The notes: generated by a model not told the origin, from the letters alone. 59,712 nt of DNA from Tubulinosema ratisbonensis (GCA_004000155.1 RCSS01000483.1:1-59712); one strand, 5' to 3'; shown: positions 33,901 through 47,720, counted from the stretch's first letter. Numbers and translations are program-made.

Positions 33901-36900
33901 ATTATTTTTATGTATTTTTATTTCTTACTATGCGAAAAACGGTCTAAAAATATCTGCAATAGCATAAAAAAATTATAAATGGAAAGACATAAACACGTTA
34001 TAAAATTGAAAATGAACTAAAAAAACGAGAAATGCAAACTATGAGCCGAACAAGAGTGATACAAATAAAATTTTAGATAAAAATGTATTTTAATTTTTTA
34101 TAATAATTCTTCATACAATGTAATTTCTATTAAATTTTCACCATGCGGTTTTTTTTTAAATTAAAAATTATTATAAGTTGAACTTTATTTTAAATTTTTG
34201 TATGATTATAAAATAATGAAAAATCAACCCTAATTAAATATATCGAAATTATTGTAAAAATGCTAATTATTCTAAATTTTCTTATTTTCTTTATAACTAC
34301 AAAATTGAAGAAAGATTAAGTATTATAATTATAAAAAATTCTCAACAAAATTAACAACATATTATAAAAAACATAAGATATATTTTCTTGTAATCTTTAA
34401 AGTTGTTAAAATTCTTTTTATTTTGTTATAAATTCATTTTTAAACTTAAACACACTTATACAGCTTTTGTATTCCAAATGTTGCAAAGGCTTTCTTTGTT
34501 TTGTAACAATGCAATCGTCATATTTTTTTAGTTCACTAAAAATTTTTGAATCGAATTTTTAGGTTTAAAAAATTAATTCTATATTAGCTTAAAAAACGTA
34601 TTATATGAGAAAAAAGCGAACAATTTATTACATTTGTCAAATCTCAATAAAGATGTATATCCTAGTAGATATTTTTAAAAATTTATAAATATAGAAAGAT
34701 GGATTGTTTTATTGCTTTTGAACAAACTATTCTAATTTTATATAATTTGTCATTTTTAATATCTTATGATCATTCGTTTTAAATAAGTAATTTGTTTATG
34801 TCAATACATATTCGAAAAAATTAATTTTATATAAACAAATTAAATTTTATATTTGTTTTCAAACAAATATCATAATCTCCAAGACTCTAAAGATCATCCA
34901 AAACAAAAGATATGCAAACTAAATCTTATATTTATTATAACTGTCTTTAAATAAAAATTTTTAAATAGCAAAAAAAAGATATAAGTGTCACAAGACAAAT
35001 CTATTGATATAACAAATTTATAAAATTAAAAAATATATCGATGTGCTTTTTTAAAAGCATATTTTCCTTTTAATGATGATAGATAATTAAAATTAAATAT
35101 AAAAATTTTGTTTAGACGCAGGTTATAAATTTCAAAAAACTTAAATAGCTTATTTGAAATTACATATGATCATAAAAAATAATAATAAAACAGTGAAACA
35201 ATTTTATCAATTTTTTATAGATAGTTGCTTGATATCACTCAATAAAATAAAAATTAAAAATTATTTTGTCGACCTCTGGATGGCTACAATATATATATTG
35301 TTGTATTGTACAGCAAAAATAAACATATTATAGTGGAAATTAAAAATACGTCTAAACTGCAATTATACCATATAATTAAACAAAGATTCAAACGAATAAT
35401 ATCGAGTAATAGTAATAAGAGCTATAAAAAAGATTCAAAATTACGTATTTTAAAAAAATAGAAATATTGTATATTATAGCCATGGTTTAAAATTATTTCA
35501 TTGTTCAGAATTAAATAAAAATTTTCTCCTAAAAATTAATAATTCTTTCAATGATTTTAAAATATATATAAAATTCTAAAAGAATTAAAATTGTTGATAA
35601 AATAAAAATTTTTAATATTTGATACAATCCAATATTATACCTTTTGTAGATGTTTTATAAACTTATTAACAAGAAATTAAAAAATTTTAATATTTAGACT
35701 TTAAATATCAGTATAACTTTAAAACAATTTTAAAATAATTCTGCTTTTGAATATATTATATATTGTTTGTGTAAAATTTAGATAAAATAGATGAATAAAT
35801 ATTAAAACCATTGATACAACAAAATAGTTCTTTCTGAGGCTAGAAAGCACAAAAAACGTTTTTATATCAATCTGGAGGGAATATTAATGTTGTCAAAATT
35901 TATTCATATATATTTGAGGACACTTATAATAATTTTTGCGAAATACTAATTTACATGAAAACCATACTTAAAGGAGAATAATAAAATTTTATTTCTTATT
36001 TTGAGTTTCTATTTTTTAGATTTTAAAATAAAATTTTATTATAACTAAAAATACTATAATTTATAGACATAAAGATAGCATTTTAACAATTATTTGTTGG
36101 AACATTTTACTATTTAAAAAATTTACAATTACAAAAGATAAATTTTTATATTAAGCAAAGAATTTATATTTTTATGGCTTTAAATGCAAAATTCTAGTTT
36201 TTTATTTAATCTTCTTTAATTTTGTTTTTGATGATATAAAATATTTTATTATTTTGTAAAAAATTTTTATTTTTAAAAGTATTTATAAATAAATTCATGC
36301 CATTAGCGATAATATTCCGTTAAACACCTGCTATATCCCTAAAATATTTTAAAAAATTCCTTAAAAAACTAAATTATTTTTATATCAAATAATCATTTTA
36401 AAATTTTTAAAATAATATATAAAAAAACTCGACAAAAAACCAAAGACATTAATTATTCTCTACTCGTAAAAATATTTAACCTTTTGTTTATCTCAACATT
36501 AAATTAAAAAATTTATGCTTTTACGAAAAAATTATTCTATTAAGTACTACACAAGGCTTACAGAATAAACAAAACAGAATTAAAAATATTTTTATAACTT
36601 GTTAATATTTCATGATTTTTAGATTTTACTTAAAAAATCTTTCCTTTTTAGTAATTACTGTTACAATTATTTTTTTAGTTTTGATTTAAATTAATAAATT
36701 TTTAAGTGTATTGGCTTCCTTTTGCTTTAATAACTTCTTTTACATTTTCTTACAAGATTATGATATTAAAATATTCGTTCAGTTTTTTAGCAAAAGTTGT
36801 AATATTTCTAATGAACTAGCACATCTTTATAGCTGATCTTTGATAATATTTTGAATGCAAACCATAAATCTTGACAAAAAAAGGGAAAATCTAATTTATT

Positions 36901-39900
36901 TAGCGTATTTAAAAGTTTTCGCTAAAATTTTTTATATCTGAACTTTCTTTTTAAGATGTAATATTTCATTAGATACTATAATAATTTTTAGGTAATATTA
37001 AGATTTCATAGCCTTAAAAATCAATTTTATACTATAAACTAATATATTTAAATTATTTTTTATTTAAATTTTATTTTTCTTTTTGTACATTTTAAGCACA
37101 ATTTAAAGACTTAACTGTTTTTATACGTGTTCTAATGAGTGTTAATACATAATTATATAATTAAAGAATATTCTTATGTTTAAATAAGTTTTTAGACAAT
37201 TATAACTCCCGTCATTATTAAAAAAACACTTTATATCATAAATTTTCAGAATATGCACGAAATAGTTCTGGTTTTGTATATTTTGTATGTATTTAAACAG
37301 ATACCAATTTTTTTATGTATTTATCTATACATATAGTATTGGATTTTAAAATGTATATCTTTTATTTGACATTTGCATTAATTATATAGCATACTTGTAA
37401 TTATCTAAATTTATTTCTAATACACATAATTTATAGTTCTAAAATTGCTTTTGTTTGCATCATAATAAATTTTATATTATTAACTAAACTAATTTTTTTT
37501 GATTTTTTGTGAAAATTAAAATGGATCTTTTTCTAAAATGTCAGAATATTATTAAAAAAAATAAAATTAATATAAGCTTCAAAATATACACAAAAAAACA
37601 AATAAACACATATGTAGATTTTTTCGCCTATATCTCATACAATTATAAATTATACTTTAAAATATCAGTATTTTTAACTTTAAAGACCTTATCTTTAATA
37701 TAAACTTAGTAAACCAAATATATATTTTATGTTTTTTGCTATCGTATAAAAATTAGTCTAAAGAGTCTTTTATTTTTTTTAATTATTTTCATTAAATTAT
37801 ATCTCATTTCATTTGTTGGTAAGTATAAAAAAATTTTTTTGACTCAATATTTTGCTTTGGTTGATGTTATTTATTTTATATCAAAAGTTAATTTATATTT
37901 TAAATTTTAATCAGACTTAATTAGAATTCTATTTAGATGCAATAAAAGTATATTTAAAACGTCGTACTTATCTCTACGAAAGTAAATAACATCTTTTAAC
38001 AAACATCTTATTAAAAATATTTGAGTACTTTTTTGATTGATTTAAAACCCATTTTTATTAATTCTTGTGCCTTCAAAAATCAATATTTTTGGTAATTCTT
38101 ATAAAAAAGATGGTTAGAATTTCAGCATGCCAATAGATCTCCTGGGGATTAAGATAATTATATTACAAAATAAAAAATCTAAAAAAATGATACAAAAAAT
38201 TTAAAGTTAAGAAGTACAACAATGCTCAAATGAAACATAATTTAAAACCTAAAAATAATAGATGTATATTTAAATTGCCGAGTCTACATAAATTTTGTAT
38301 TATTTATTATACCTAATATCTGTATCAAGTTAGCTTAAAATTCTATTATTTAATAAAAATAAAGAGTATTTCTAGAATTTATTTCATATATTATTTAATT
38401 TAAAGATATAGAAATAAAAATGTGTTCACAATAAACAAAGTTCATAAAATATTACTTTTTTAGGGGAAAATTAGCTATTGTGAATTATGCTTTAAATAAA
38501 TTGATATATTATATCAATCGGGGATGTTGATAGCCTTTAAATATGATTCTTCATTATCTGACTAATTAAATTATATGCAAATCATGAAAAATATATAGAA
38601 TTAATGAATAAGTAAAATATAAGTTTATTTTAGTTTTAAAACAAAAGATCACTCAAATTTTTAAATCCAGTACAAGTATAGATCGGTAAAAATATATATA
38701 AGGTGTAATTTATAATTTTTATAATATTTGAATAATTTTTTTATAAATATTTTTAAATAAATCATTTAATTTATAAGAATAATTGAAACAAACATGTAGG
38801 TGTTCGGTTTGATTTCGATCATTTTAGGTTTAAATTTGTAGTTTAGTTTTTAATAATTTGTTTTTTTAACTCATTCTATATTATACGCCATAAATTTTAA
38901 GTATTTTTAAAAAAGTAATAGAAAATATAATTCTTCAAATAAGTTTCGTTCAAAACACAATAAATTAAGGTAAAATTAAAATAATATTTGTTTTTTAAAA
39001 CTCTAATAAAAAATTCGTATTTTTTTTATTATCTTTGAATGAAATAAATTAGGTATCAAAAGATTATTTAGAAGATGAAGGTACTTAATGAATTGTATTA
39101 AAAAATACCCTCAAAAATTCAAATGAAAAATATGAAATCTTTGATAATGATTTACACTATATTAGGAATTCATTTGGCTATGAATACATCCCATAGCCTA
39201 TAATTAAAAAACCGTAAGAAAAAAATACAAACAAATGTCAAAGAACGCTTGTGAAAAATTATTAGAGTATATCAATTAGGACATTGCTTGTGTAAATTTG
39301 CAAAACATGAAAGTATTAAGTTAAGCACTCTCAACAAAAAAAATAAAATTTTTAAGAATTCTTAAGTATCCGAAAACTATAAAATGCGGCAATCAGAATA
39401 AAACTTACTAATTATATAAAATCAATTATTTTTGTTGAATTAAAACCCCGATCATTCAAAATCTTAAAAGATTTAAAAAATAGTCAAAAAGACTAATTAT
39501 TATCTGTAAATTTAAACCATTCATAATTGTCTTAGTGCAATGCACTATTCACCAAAAATTCTACATATATAACCCTGAAAAAATACTAAAGAATCAATCT
39601 AAGAAAGAAAAAACTATCCTCAGTTATTTCTAGAAATCAAAAAAAAACTACAAGTGTAATATTTAAACATCTTAAATAATATAAAGTTAAATGTAGCAAT
39701 ACGCGTTAAAATGAAAATACAAAAAAACAAAAACAATACCATAGATATTTTGATTATTTAATATAAGAACTTGTCGATTTATAGTGCAATCACAAACAAT
39801 CGTCTTCTTTATTATCAAATAGATGATAAGCCGTATAATTCTTAAAGTTTCTTAATTATGTTACCAATCTTTTTACTTTTTTTAAAAAAAAAGTACATTA

Positions 39901-41600
39901 ACAAAGCAGTTGTAATTATGAATAACATAAGATTTTATAAAAAAAGGTCAATATTAAATGAATCGAAACCAAAAATATTTTATCTTGTTTCATACACCAT
40001 ATTTACCTTTTTAAATATTATTGAAAATTATTTTTAAAGTGGAAAGAATATGCAAAAAAAAACAAATTAAAAATTATAAAAAGAACCAATAAATAATCTT
40101 AAAAAGTATTTAAAGAAAATCAGCTTCTGATTTTGATAGATATCATCGAAAAAAAAAACTAACTAATTAATCACCAAATGAAGAACCAATCTTTTATTAA
40201 AATTCAGTTTTAAATATTTTAATGATTTAAAAAAATTTTTTAGTTTTTAATTTTACTTCCAAATTATTCAGTATGAACACGAAAATGATCAAGAAATTAT
40301 TTTTTTGATTTATCTAAATTTTATTTAAACCATGCCGTGAAATTACGAAATAATTTGAAAACCACAAATAATAAAAATTATAAACGAAACATACAGAAAA
40401 TGTTCGCAAGTAAACGGAACCCTTTATAACAACCAAAATAAATGTTTTGATTTACATGTCTTTAATGATATGTTTCAGATAAAATTATAATATTCTTAAT
40501 ATTTCAAATGAATAGGCTTTTAATAAAATAGTTTTATTCTAAAAATCAAACAAAAAGTAAGCCCATGCACACAAGGACCTAGAAGATTTCTCAAGAACTA
40601 TTATATAAATTAAAAGATATTTAGAAACATCTACATATGAAATCAAAATTGGGATAAAACCTAATTAAAAATATCTCTTACTTTTTAATTTTATGACTTT
40701 TTTGAATTTTTAGTTTTTCAGAGTTTGTTTAGAAGTTTTTTTATTTTTAGATGCAGAAATATATTATTTTACGAAATTAAATGATTATCTTTATATAATT
40801 ATTGTTTCAAATCAACAAAAAATAAATCTATTTTTTACATAGATTAACAATAGTTTTCTGCTATTTTATTTTTGATCTAAATTTAGGATCATAAAACCAT
40901 TTTGGGTTTTTCTCTAAACCCTTGTTTCTCTGCGAAGTTTACAAACCAAGTTGAATAGCATTACTTACTCATAAAAAATTATTAATTGCATTTATTGGTG
41001 TTGTAACATAAATATTGATTATTTTTGAATAAAAACAATGATATCAAACATTTTTTTAATAATGTAGTCACAAGACTCTTGTAGAAAGAATAAAGTTTAA
41101 ATAAACAAATGGTTATTATTTTGTCACATAATTGAAAATGAATAGGGTGTTATTTATGGTTTTTAAATAATATTTTATGTATGTTTCCATTTAGAAAACA
41201 TATTAAACTCTAGGCTAATTTTTTCAGCACTCAAAATAAAATTTCAATCAAAAAATAAATATTATATTAATTAACATAGTTGATATTATATAATTAAAAT
41301 ATTTTATTAGTTAATCGAAAATATGTATTTTTTCGAAAAAAAAAACTCGTCGAAATTAAAAAAGAAGTAAGTTAAAAACATGAAATTTCATATCAAGTTT
41401 TTATTGCATAAAAATTATCTACTTAACCTCAAAAACGGCAGGCGGGGATAATTATTAGTTTAAAACTTATATTTTTAGCATAATTTAAGCACAAATTTTA
41501 TTTTAAGCACGTGTTAAACATTGAGTAACAGCATAAATTGAATAATTTGTTTGCAAAATCCTCTTATTGTAGATTTACTATTCTTATTGCCAAACATTCC
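30950..41600. other. AT-rich gene desert, third part
   Basis: 10.6 kb with no supported gene. The stretch 39050-39780 is slightly less monotonous and has a few open runs on the plus strand (for example a QKFYIYNPEKILKNQSKKEK run near 39550-39610), which may be a transposon relic too decayed to name. The frame at 37509-37703 is judged to be chance. Confidence 0.45.
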
Positions 41601-41619
41601 TTTTATCCAGAAAAATTTG

Positions 41620-42260
41620 ATGACAAATATACATATTTTTTTATGAGACCGCACCTTGATCTGTGTTTCGTTTTAAAAAAGCCCAAAAGGTTTCTATTTT
41701 AAGTTCATTTTATTTTAAATTGTTACAAAACCTTCAAGGTGGTTTACTAACTGGCGTTTTGATCTAAAACTATATATAGCATTCAGGTAACTAGAGTATT
41801 CGTTAGCTCTTATAATGCTACCTGATAAAACAAATTGATTTAACATTGCCAATATAGTTACAGATCTTCGATTGAGAATAAGTGTCAAAATACCTCTTTG
41901 GTTTACCGTCTACCATTACTCCTAAAATCCGCTGTATTTTTAGAGTTTTGTCTAAAAATCGAGCTTATATTTGTAATTATCCTGTCTGCTACAGATTACT
42001 GGTTCACAACACAACACTATTTTTGAACTTATTTTTAAAATTGATCTTTTCAAACACACTATTTCCTATTTTGTAGTAGAAATCTAAACATATATAGATT
42101 CATACTATTCTGTATGATGTTTAAATTACATCAAAACACAGATATATTTTAAGAATTTTATTCGATTCCATTCAAGGATTAATGAATGTGTTGTAAAAAA
42201 CTGAATTTTTTATGCACAAAGATGACTTGCATCAAAAATAGCCATCGCCTATATAAGTTT
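41620..42260 (-). pseudogene. Decayed Merlin/IS1595-type transposase (copy C)
   Basis: Read on the minus strand the motifs occur in family order. YIGDGYF, a stop, then CKSSLCIKNSVFYNTF (about 42225-42165) matches the D-G-x-x-W-x-C ... S-x-F block. LSGSIIRANEYSSYLNAIY (about 41828-41775) matches the G-S-I-I-x-T-D block, but with Asn for the second catalytic Asp. LVNHLEGFV corresponds to V-N-H-S-x-x-F-V, and IETFWAFLKRN (about 41699-41667) to I-E-x-x-W-x-x-x-K-R with the third acidic residue kept. Stops and frame shifts are frequent. The region is visibly less AT-rich than its surroundings, as expected of former coding DNA. The opposite-strand frame 41882-42076 is a shadow. Confidence 0.65.
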
Positions 42261-42269
42261 TATCAGTAA

Positions 42270-44370
42270 TCGTTGTACATTCTTAAAATCAATCAAACAT
42301 GCAAATTTAAACAGTTGGTTTTTGCTAAAAAAATATTTAGTAGCTTTCAAGAACATTAAAATGCTATTCTAAAAGAGTTAATTATAAAAATTTTTTATAG
42401 GTGAAAATAATTTTTTTAAATTAAATAATATTTAGCTTTACTTCACATAGTAGGATTTTGATTATTTTTATTATTTTATTAAAGTATAATATAAATTTTT
42501 TATCTAAATTACCCAATAACAGTCGTATATGTCTATAAATTTAATTAAAAAATTCCTTGGCCCTTTAGGTAAAGTAGCCCTTAAACCTTCAACTAAAGTA
42601 AAAAATATATATTCAAAAGGCATCTTTTAAAATTTCGCGGTGATGGAAAAAAATTAAATTTTTTTAAAAATACAAAGTATTAATAACTAATAAAATTTGC
42701 TTATAGATAGAAAGTTTACAATTTTAATACTTAAAATTTGCAAATTATAAAATCTAATTGAAAATTTTAAGATTTTAAATATTCTTTTCATTTTTTAAAA
42801 CCTAATCTATACTAACCTATAACTTAAAAAAACTTACCATCCTTCAGAAAGCGAAGAAAGTACCTTTAACTAACTCAATAATATTGACATTTTTTTCTAT
42901 TTAAAATCTTAAGATAAAATCTAAGAGTAACTTTCTATGCTAATAATCATATTTTTGTTTGTATTGAAAAGGGGCACAGTTAAATATCCATCTTTAGTCA
43001 CAAAGTTCTTTCTATAGAAAGCTTAACGTGAATAATGTATTAAAGATATATTATCTATACTTACATAAAATTTCTAGTGTGAAGACAACACAGATGTTGA
43101 ATATAAGCTTTAAAGCAATAATTATATAGTAGATTATATCAGAATTTATAACCGATTTCCCTATGTTTTATTAAAACAAATTAAAAAAAAGAGTCATGGC
43201 AGAGGTGAAGAAAAAAAATCATATAAGTTAAATACAATAATGGCAATATTTTTAATTTAAAAAGGGAATTAATTATAAAATTTAGTCAACAACGACAATT
43301 GAGAGAAAAAAAGATGATGATATTTTAATAATAAAAAAACGATTATCTTCTCCTCTGAAAGTTATAAAATCATAATAAACAAATATTGATCCGGATAAAC
43401 GTTAAATTTATAAATATAAATCGACTACGCGAACAGACTAACTATATAATTAGCGATATTGAAGAAACTTTTGAAAAAAATTACTTGAATTAAAAACAAT
43501 TATAAAACAGCTTGATTTAATTCCAAGCATTCTAGAAAATAAATTGACAGGGGTAAAGATATATAGGGGCTTATTCAAGTTCTTTATTTTTGTATAAAAA
43601 TTCTTAACTATATGCATTTTATGATTTATGCCTTTAAAAACTTCGTAGATTTTGTTACAAGCATTCATATCGGTATCATAAAAGTTTATTTTACATTTTC
43701 AAACATTCAATTAAACTTAAAAATAGAATAAATTTATTTTTGATTTTTTGATTTTTGCTGAAGAGGGTGCATAAAAATATTTGGTGGGATTTATATGTTC
43801 ATTAAGATAAATTAATTAGAAAAGGAAATAAATTTTTAAATATTATGTTCAGTTAATATATTCATTTGTTCCTTTATATTTATTTGAAAAAATTTATTCA
43901 ACAAGTGTTCTTCTTTACCTATTGAAATCGGTCGAAGTTTTTCGTTCATATTTTGCAAAACTGATATGTTTTACAGTATAATACAAACTAATATTTTCAT
44001 TTTTAGTTTTGATGCGTCGAATAGTCGTGACATTCTTGTTCAAACGTTCTAAACTAAAAGTTATGTTTCAATTTAAAAAAACCATCATATGTTTTTTAGA
44101 GATTTATATGGATATAAGCATCTAACATATCATTAAACTAAAATACAAAATTGATTTAGCAGTCCAAACAACTGATAATTTTTACACTGATTATACTTAG
44201 ACCTAATTCTACCATAACGAGTCAAATGACCCAACTCTATGTTTCATGCTCTGATGTATGAAATATGGATGTTAGAAGAAAATCTGAAATAATAAATAAA
44301 ATTTTTAAACTAATCAAATTGTATGTTGAGCATTTTTATTACAAGCAAAAATGAAAATCTTCGAATCCTA
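42270..44370. other. AT-rich intergenic DNA with a weak coding-like patch
   Basis: No gene supported. At about 43400-43560 the plus strand carries adjacent open runs in different frames (such as NRLREQTNYIISDIEETFEK and KTIIKQLDLIPSILENKLTG) that look like a broken polypeptide, perhaps a retroelement gag. I could not classify it. The overlapping minus-strand frame 43450-43668 seems to be a shadow. Confidence 0.35.
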
Positions 44371-44374
44371 GTTA

Positions 44375-44842
44375 ATCGCATTTTTTACATATAATTGTGT
44401 TAAATGTACATTTTCCACATGAATATTTTTTACATTTAGAGTAAGTTTTAATGGTTGAATTTCCTTTGCATATCCTGACAAGTCATACGTATATAGACAT
44501 CTGTATTAGACTTGCGGCACAATACTTTCGTATTTGTTTCTTTTTTTAATTGTTCACGGACTTCTCAGTAATCGGCGCTATCTTCTTCTGCTAGCATAAG
44601 CATAAAATCGTATGCAGCGATATTTTCTTTGATCATTTGCTTGTATAAAAACCAAGAATTTATGCTGGCTAAATTAAGGATATTTAAAAAACTTGGGGGA
44701 CTATCTTCAAGGCCCGATTCTGTAGTAATTTTCTGAATACTTTATCAGCCAGGTCTCTTTATAATTTGGTTTATTGTAAATAAAACAGGGTTAGGTTAAG
44801 ATTTGTCATCGTTTTCTACTTTAAAAAGTTTACGTATATGGC
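44375..44842 (-). pseudogene. piggyBac-like transposase, C-terminal half (split by gypsy insertion)
   Basis: Minus-strand reading gives ILNLASINSWFLYKQ (about 44680-44637), matching the conserved F-F-x-x-x-x-D-I-A-x-x-N-S/A-x-x-L-Y-K helix of piggyBac transposases. Further downstream a cysteine-rich tail reads SKCKKYSCGKC...IICKKCD (about 44440-44375), like the zinc-binding C-terminal domain that binds transposon ends. Catalytic-core sequence that should precede this lies beyond the gypsy element at 48703-49640, in the same orientation. Frame changes and stops are present. Terminal inverted repeats and TTAA targets were sought and not found. Confidence 0.7.
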
Positions 44843-45051
44843 TGTTCTATAGACTTATATTTTAAAATTTAAGAATATTGATTTTAGATTTTATTCATAA
44901 GGGTTTCCTTAGTAAACTGGGGCCTAAAATGATTTATATTGTGTTTATATATATTTAACATTAGTAATACGATTTTCTCATTTGAATCTTATTTTATTGT
45001 ATTTTCTATAAATTTTATGTTAGATCAACTGATTTTATTTGACGTATTACA
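44843..45051 (-). repeat. 3' LTR of the old gypsy element (209 bp)
   Basis: On the plus strand it begins TGTTCTATAGACTTATATTT and ends GACGTATTACA. It shares blocks such as acttatattttaaa, ttaagaatattgatt, agtaaactg and gtgtttatat with the copy at 48529-48702. Confidence 0.8.
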
Positions 45052-45062
45052 TTCTTCCCTTC
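45052..45062 (-). other. Polypurine tract of the old gypsy element
   Basis: The minus strand reads GAAGGGAAGAA directly upstream of the 3' LTR, the expected plus-strand primer position. Confidence 0.7.
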
Positions 45063-45389
45063 GTGAAAAGGTTAAAATTTCTTAAATTAGCCAAAAGCAC
45101 TCATTCTATTCCGAATTTTTATCTTGCTATTACAATTTGAGCATTTAGCAATTTCACAAAGTTCTCATGCAAACTTAAGTTTTTTTTTTGCTATATTTTT
45201 TTACATAAGCCTTTTTCCAACTATAAAAACTATTAGGTTTTAACTCATTCTCTAAGCTTTAATAACTTGTACATCCAAGTATTTTTTATCAATAGCTTTT
45301 TTATTTTCTTCTATTCTTTTTGGGGTGTTCATAATATAAAAGTTAACAGTCTCGGTATGCACTTTAAATTTTATCATTTATAGAGTTTT

Positions 45390-46000
45390 TTTATTTAATT
45401 TTAATGAATTCTAAGTATAAGTCATATTGTTGAGTTTATTCGTTCGAATACTGCGTTCCATTGAGGGTAATAGGTACTCGTCCTTAAATGTCTAATTTTG
45501 TTTGTTTTAATAAAGCTCGAGTCTTTAGTGCTTATAAAATCTTCCATAATGCTAATGAATGTTTTAGGGTAACCAAACAACTCATTCTTTTAATATGATT
45601 GTATCAAACCCATGGCTGTTGTAGTTTTATCAAAGCAAATCTTAGTATACCTGATGCAACTATCATTTAATATTATGATAAAGATCTTTTTACAAGTTTT
45701 AAGATTGTTTTTTGATAATCACAGAACCATAAATATCTAGACTTATGTCTGTTTTAACAACTTCACCGGATAATCTTCGATATGCTTTTGTGTATTTGTA
45801 ATAATCAGGCTTGTATTTTAAGCAATCAATGCAGGATCTTATCGAGTTATAGATTATTTGCCTCATATCTTTAGTTATATCGAAATTCCGTACCATAGTA
45901 CAGAGAGTTTTCTTATAACCTAGATGTTCGTATTCTTGATTAAATATGTTATGATATTTCTCAAAGATAATAGGGCTAAAATATTTAAAATTTTAACTAA
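45390..46000 (-). pseudogene. Integrase of the old gypsy element, broken
   Basis: The zinc domain keeps SCIDCLKYK (about 45838-45812). The first catalytic Asp is in VKTDISLDIYGS (about 45760). After stops and frame changes, TSTYYPQWNAVFERINSTI (about 45472-45416) carries the catalytic Glu at 45445-45443. The middle Asp block is blurred, reading FISIMEDF where F-I-S-D-x-G is expected. The longest unbroken part is the 65-codon frame ending at 45699. Confidence 0.75.
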
Positions 46001-46400
46001 CTCGTCTTTTTTTTGATTTATGGCAGGGCGAAAAAGAGTCTGCGTATAAATTATTCTTGCCGAGTGTATAATTATAGTTAACTTCAAGATCGCTTATGAG
46101 TGCTTTTTTACTATGTATCTTTTTTGAATAGTTGTAGTTGCTATTAATTTAATTTTTAAAATCTGTATACACAATTTTTTTAAACTTCCTATTATACATT
46201 TCCAGTTGTTTAATTTAGAATGAATTGTGTAAATTTCTTTCGTTATTACTATATCTTTGTTGGTTGTTGTCAATAAATTGACAAAAATGGCCAATCAAAC
46301 GATCATTTTGTTCAAATGCTGCACAGTATCCTTTTTCTGATGCATCAATGTACAAAGTAAATTTCTTATTAAAATCGGGAAAATACACATCTGTTTCGAT
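46000..46400 (-). pseudogene. RNase H of the old gypsy element, broken
   Basis: FTLYIDASEKGYCAAFEQND (about 46361-46302) has the first catalytic Asp intact, QRYSNNERNLH the Glu, and VYTDFKN a TD pair. At least one stop and one frame change follow. Unlike the 8.4-kb element, the active-site residues are preserved here. Confidence 0.75.
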
Positions 46401-46499
46401 AAAGGTTCTTCATATGTATTACATATAACTTAAATTTTCTTTGAATTATCCTTCGACTTGTCATATAAATGCCTTATTTGCGGGCTTAGATTGTGTATA

Positions 46500-47140
46500 A
46501 AATTTTTATACCCTTTTAATTTTCATAAAAGTTTCTGTAGTTGTTTTCTAGTTGTAGGGTTTCCATTAGGTGAAGTCTTCAAGTCTTGTTTTATCCGGAT
46601 AATAGCCGTTTTTGAATAATATTAATCCCAGATAATTCAATTCGTTTGTACAAAAAATACACTTATCTAGACTTATTATAACATTTTTATCTGAAAAACG
46701 TTTAAAAACTCTTTTTAAAATCATAATATGTTTGTCATTAGTTTTTGAAAATGCTAAAACATCATCCACAAAGACTATCGCATTTTCTATATCAGATAAG
46801 ATGTCTATAACTAGGTTATAAAAAATTTCGGTGCGTTTACGAGTCCAAAAGCAAGACGATTAAATTCGAATTTCCTATAATAAGTGTCAAACGCAGCTTT
46901 ATCTCTATCCTTTTCATGTATAAGTACCTGATAGAACTCTTTTTTTAAATCTAACTTGAAGAATAACTTTATACCCTTAAGGTAATTGAAACATTCATAT
47001 ACGCTGGACAAGTTATACTGCATTATCTAACAGATTTTGTTCATATAGTGGTAGTCAACTAATATTCGTGCAGTTTTGTCATTCTTCATTTTAATAAAGC
47101 ACAAGGAACATTTAATTATTTTGATTTTCGAATTATGTTA
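46500..47140 (-). pseudogene. Reverse transcriptase of the old gypsy element, broken
   Basis: Order on the minus strand: IKMKNDKTARILVDYHYMN (fingers, V-D-Y-R-x-L-N block), then a stop, then LFFKLDLKKEFYQVLIHEKD with the first catalytic Asp. Next is FNRLAFGLVNAPKFF, then AIVFVDDVLAFSKTN (VDD at 46769-46761) and VIISLDKCIF in the thumb. A frame change separates the segment ending at 46811 from the one beginning at 46769. All catalytic Asp residues are present, but reading-frame breaks prevent a product. Confidence 0.85.
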
Positions 47141-47539
47141 TTTTGTACGAATTCATCTAATTTATTTTTAAGATCTTAGAGTTTGAAAAATGGTATATAG
47201 TAGAACTCTTTATTCGGTATTTGATAAGTAGATAATGGTATTTCAAACAGTGTACCTTTAAGTTAACTGTTGATTTATCTTCAAGCTATACTACTTAATC
47301 ATGTTAACTTCATTGTTTAAGTTAATATCTCTCATTTCTTGAAAAATATGTATGTCATTAACCGCTTTTTCTTGATTATAAATTTTGGTTTTAATTGTAA
47401 TCGTGTTCTCAGGATAATTTAAATTACAACAATCGAGTTTTAGAAAGCCGTTACTTAGGATTAGCTTCTTGTTATTATTTTTCATAATTTTTATTTTAAA
47501 ATCTTTGCATATTATCTCTGAACCTTTTCAAAATGTAAC

Positions 47540-47720
47540 TTTAGTATAATTATCAACAAAGTTTTCTGCTCCATCAGCCATCTTTACTGTTGTTAATCAT
47601 CTTCTCTTTTTTGCATTTACCTTGATATATTATTTCTTCACTAATATAAGATTTAGTTGCGCCCGTGTCGATCAAGGATACAAAATCAAGATTTTAATTA
47701 ATTCTTATTTTTAATAAATG
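47540..47720 (-). pseudogene. Protease of the old gypsy element
   Basis: VSLIDTGATKSYI on the minus strand (Asp codon at 47669-47667) is a classic retropepsin active-site loop. The remainder of the domain is out of frame. An open linker with LDCCNLNYPENTITI follows at about 47291-47485, towards RT. Confidence 0.7.

Noticed and set aside
37509..37703. 64-codon plus-strand frame in the desert
   Set aside because: Starts at GTG (first ATG four codons later), is Lys/Ile/Tyr/Phe-rich and is no longer than expected by chance.
41882..42076. 64-codon plus-strand open frame
   Set aside because: Antisense to Merlin copy C.
44355..44372. tRNA-like T-arm motif (cttcgaatcctag)
   Set aside because: No D-arm, anticodon arm or acceptor pairing around it; it lies next to the piggyBac C-terminal relic.
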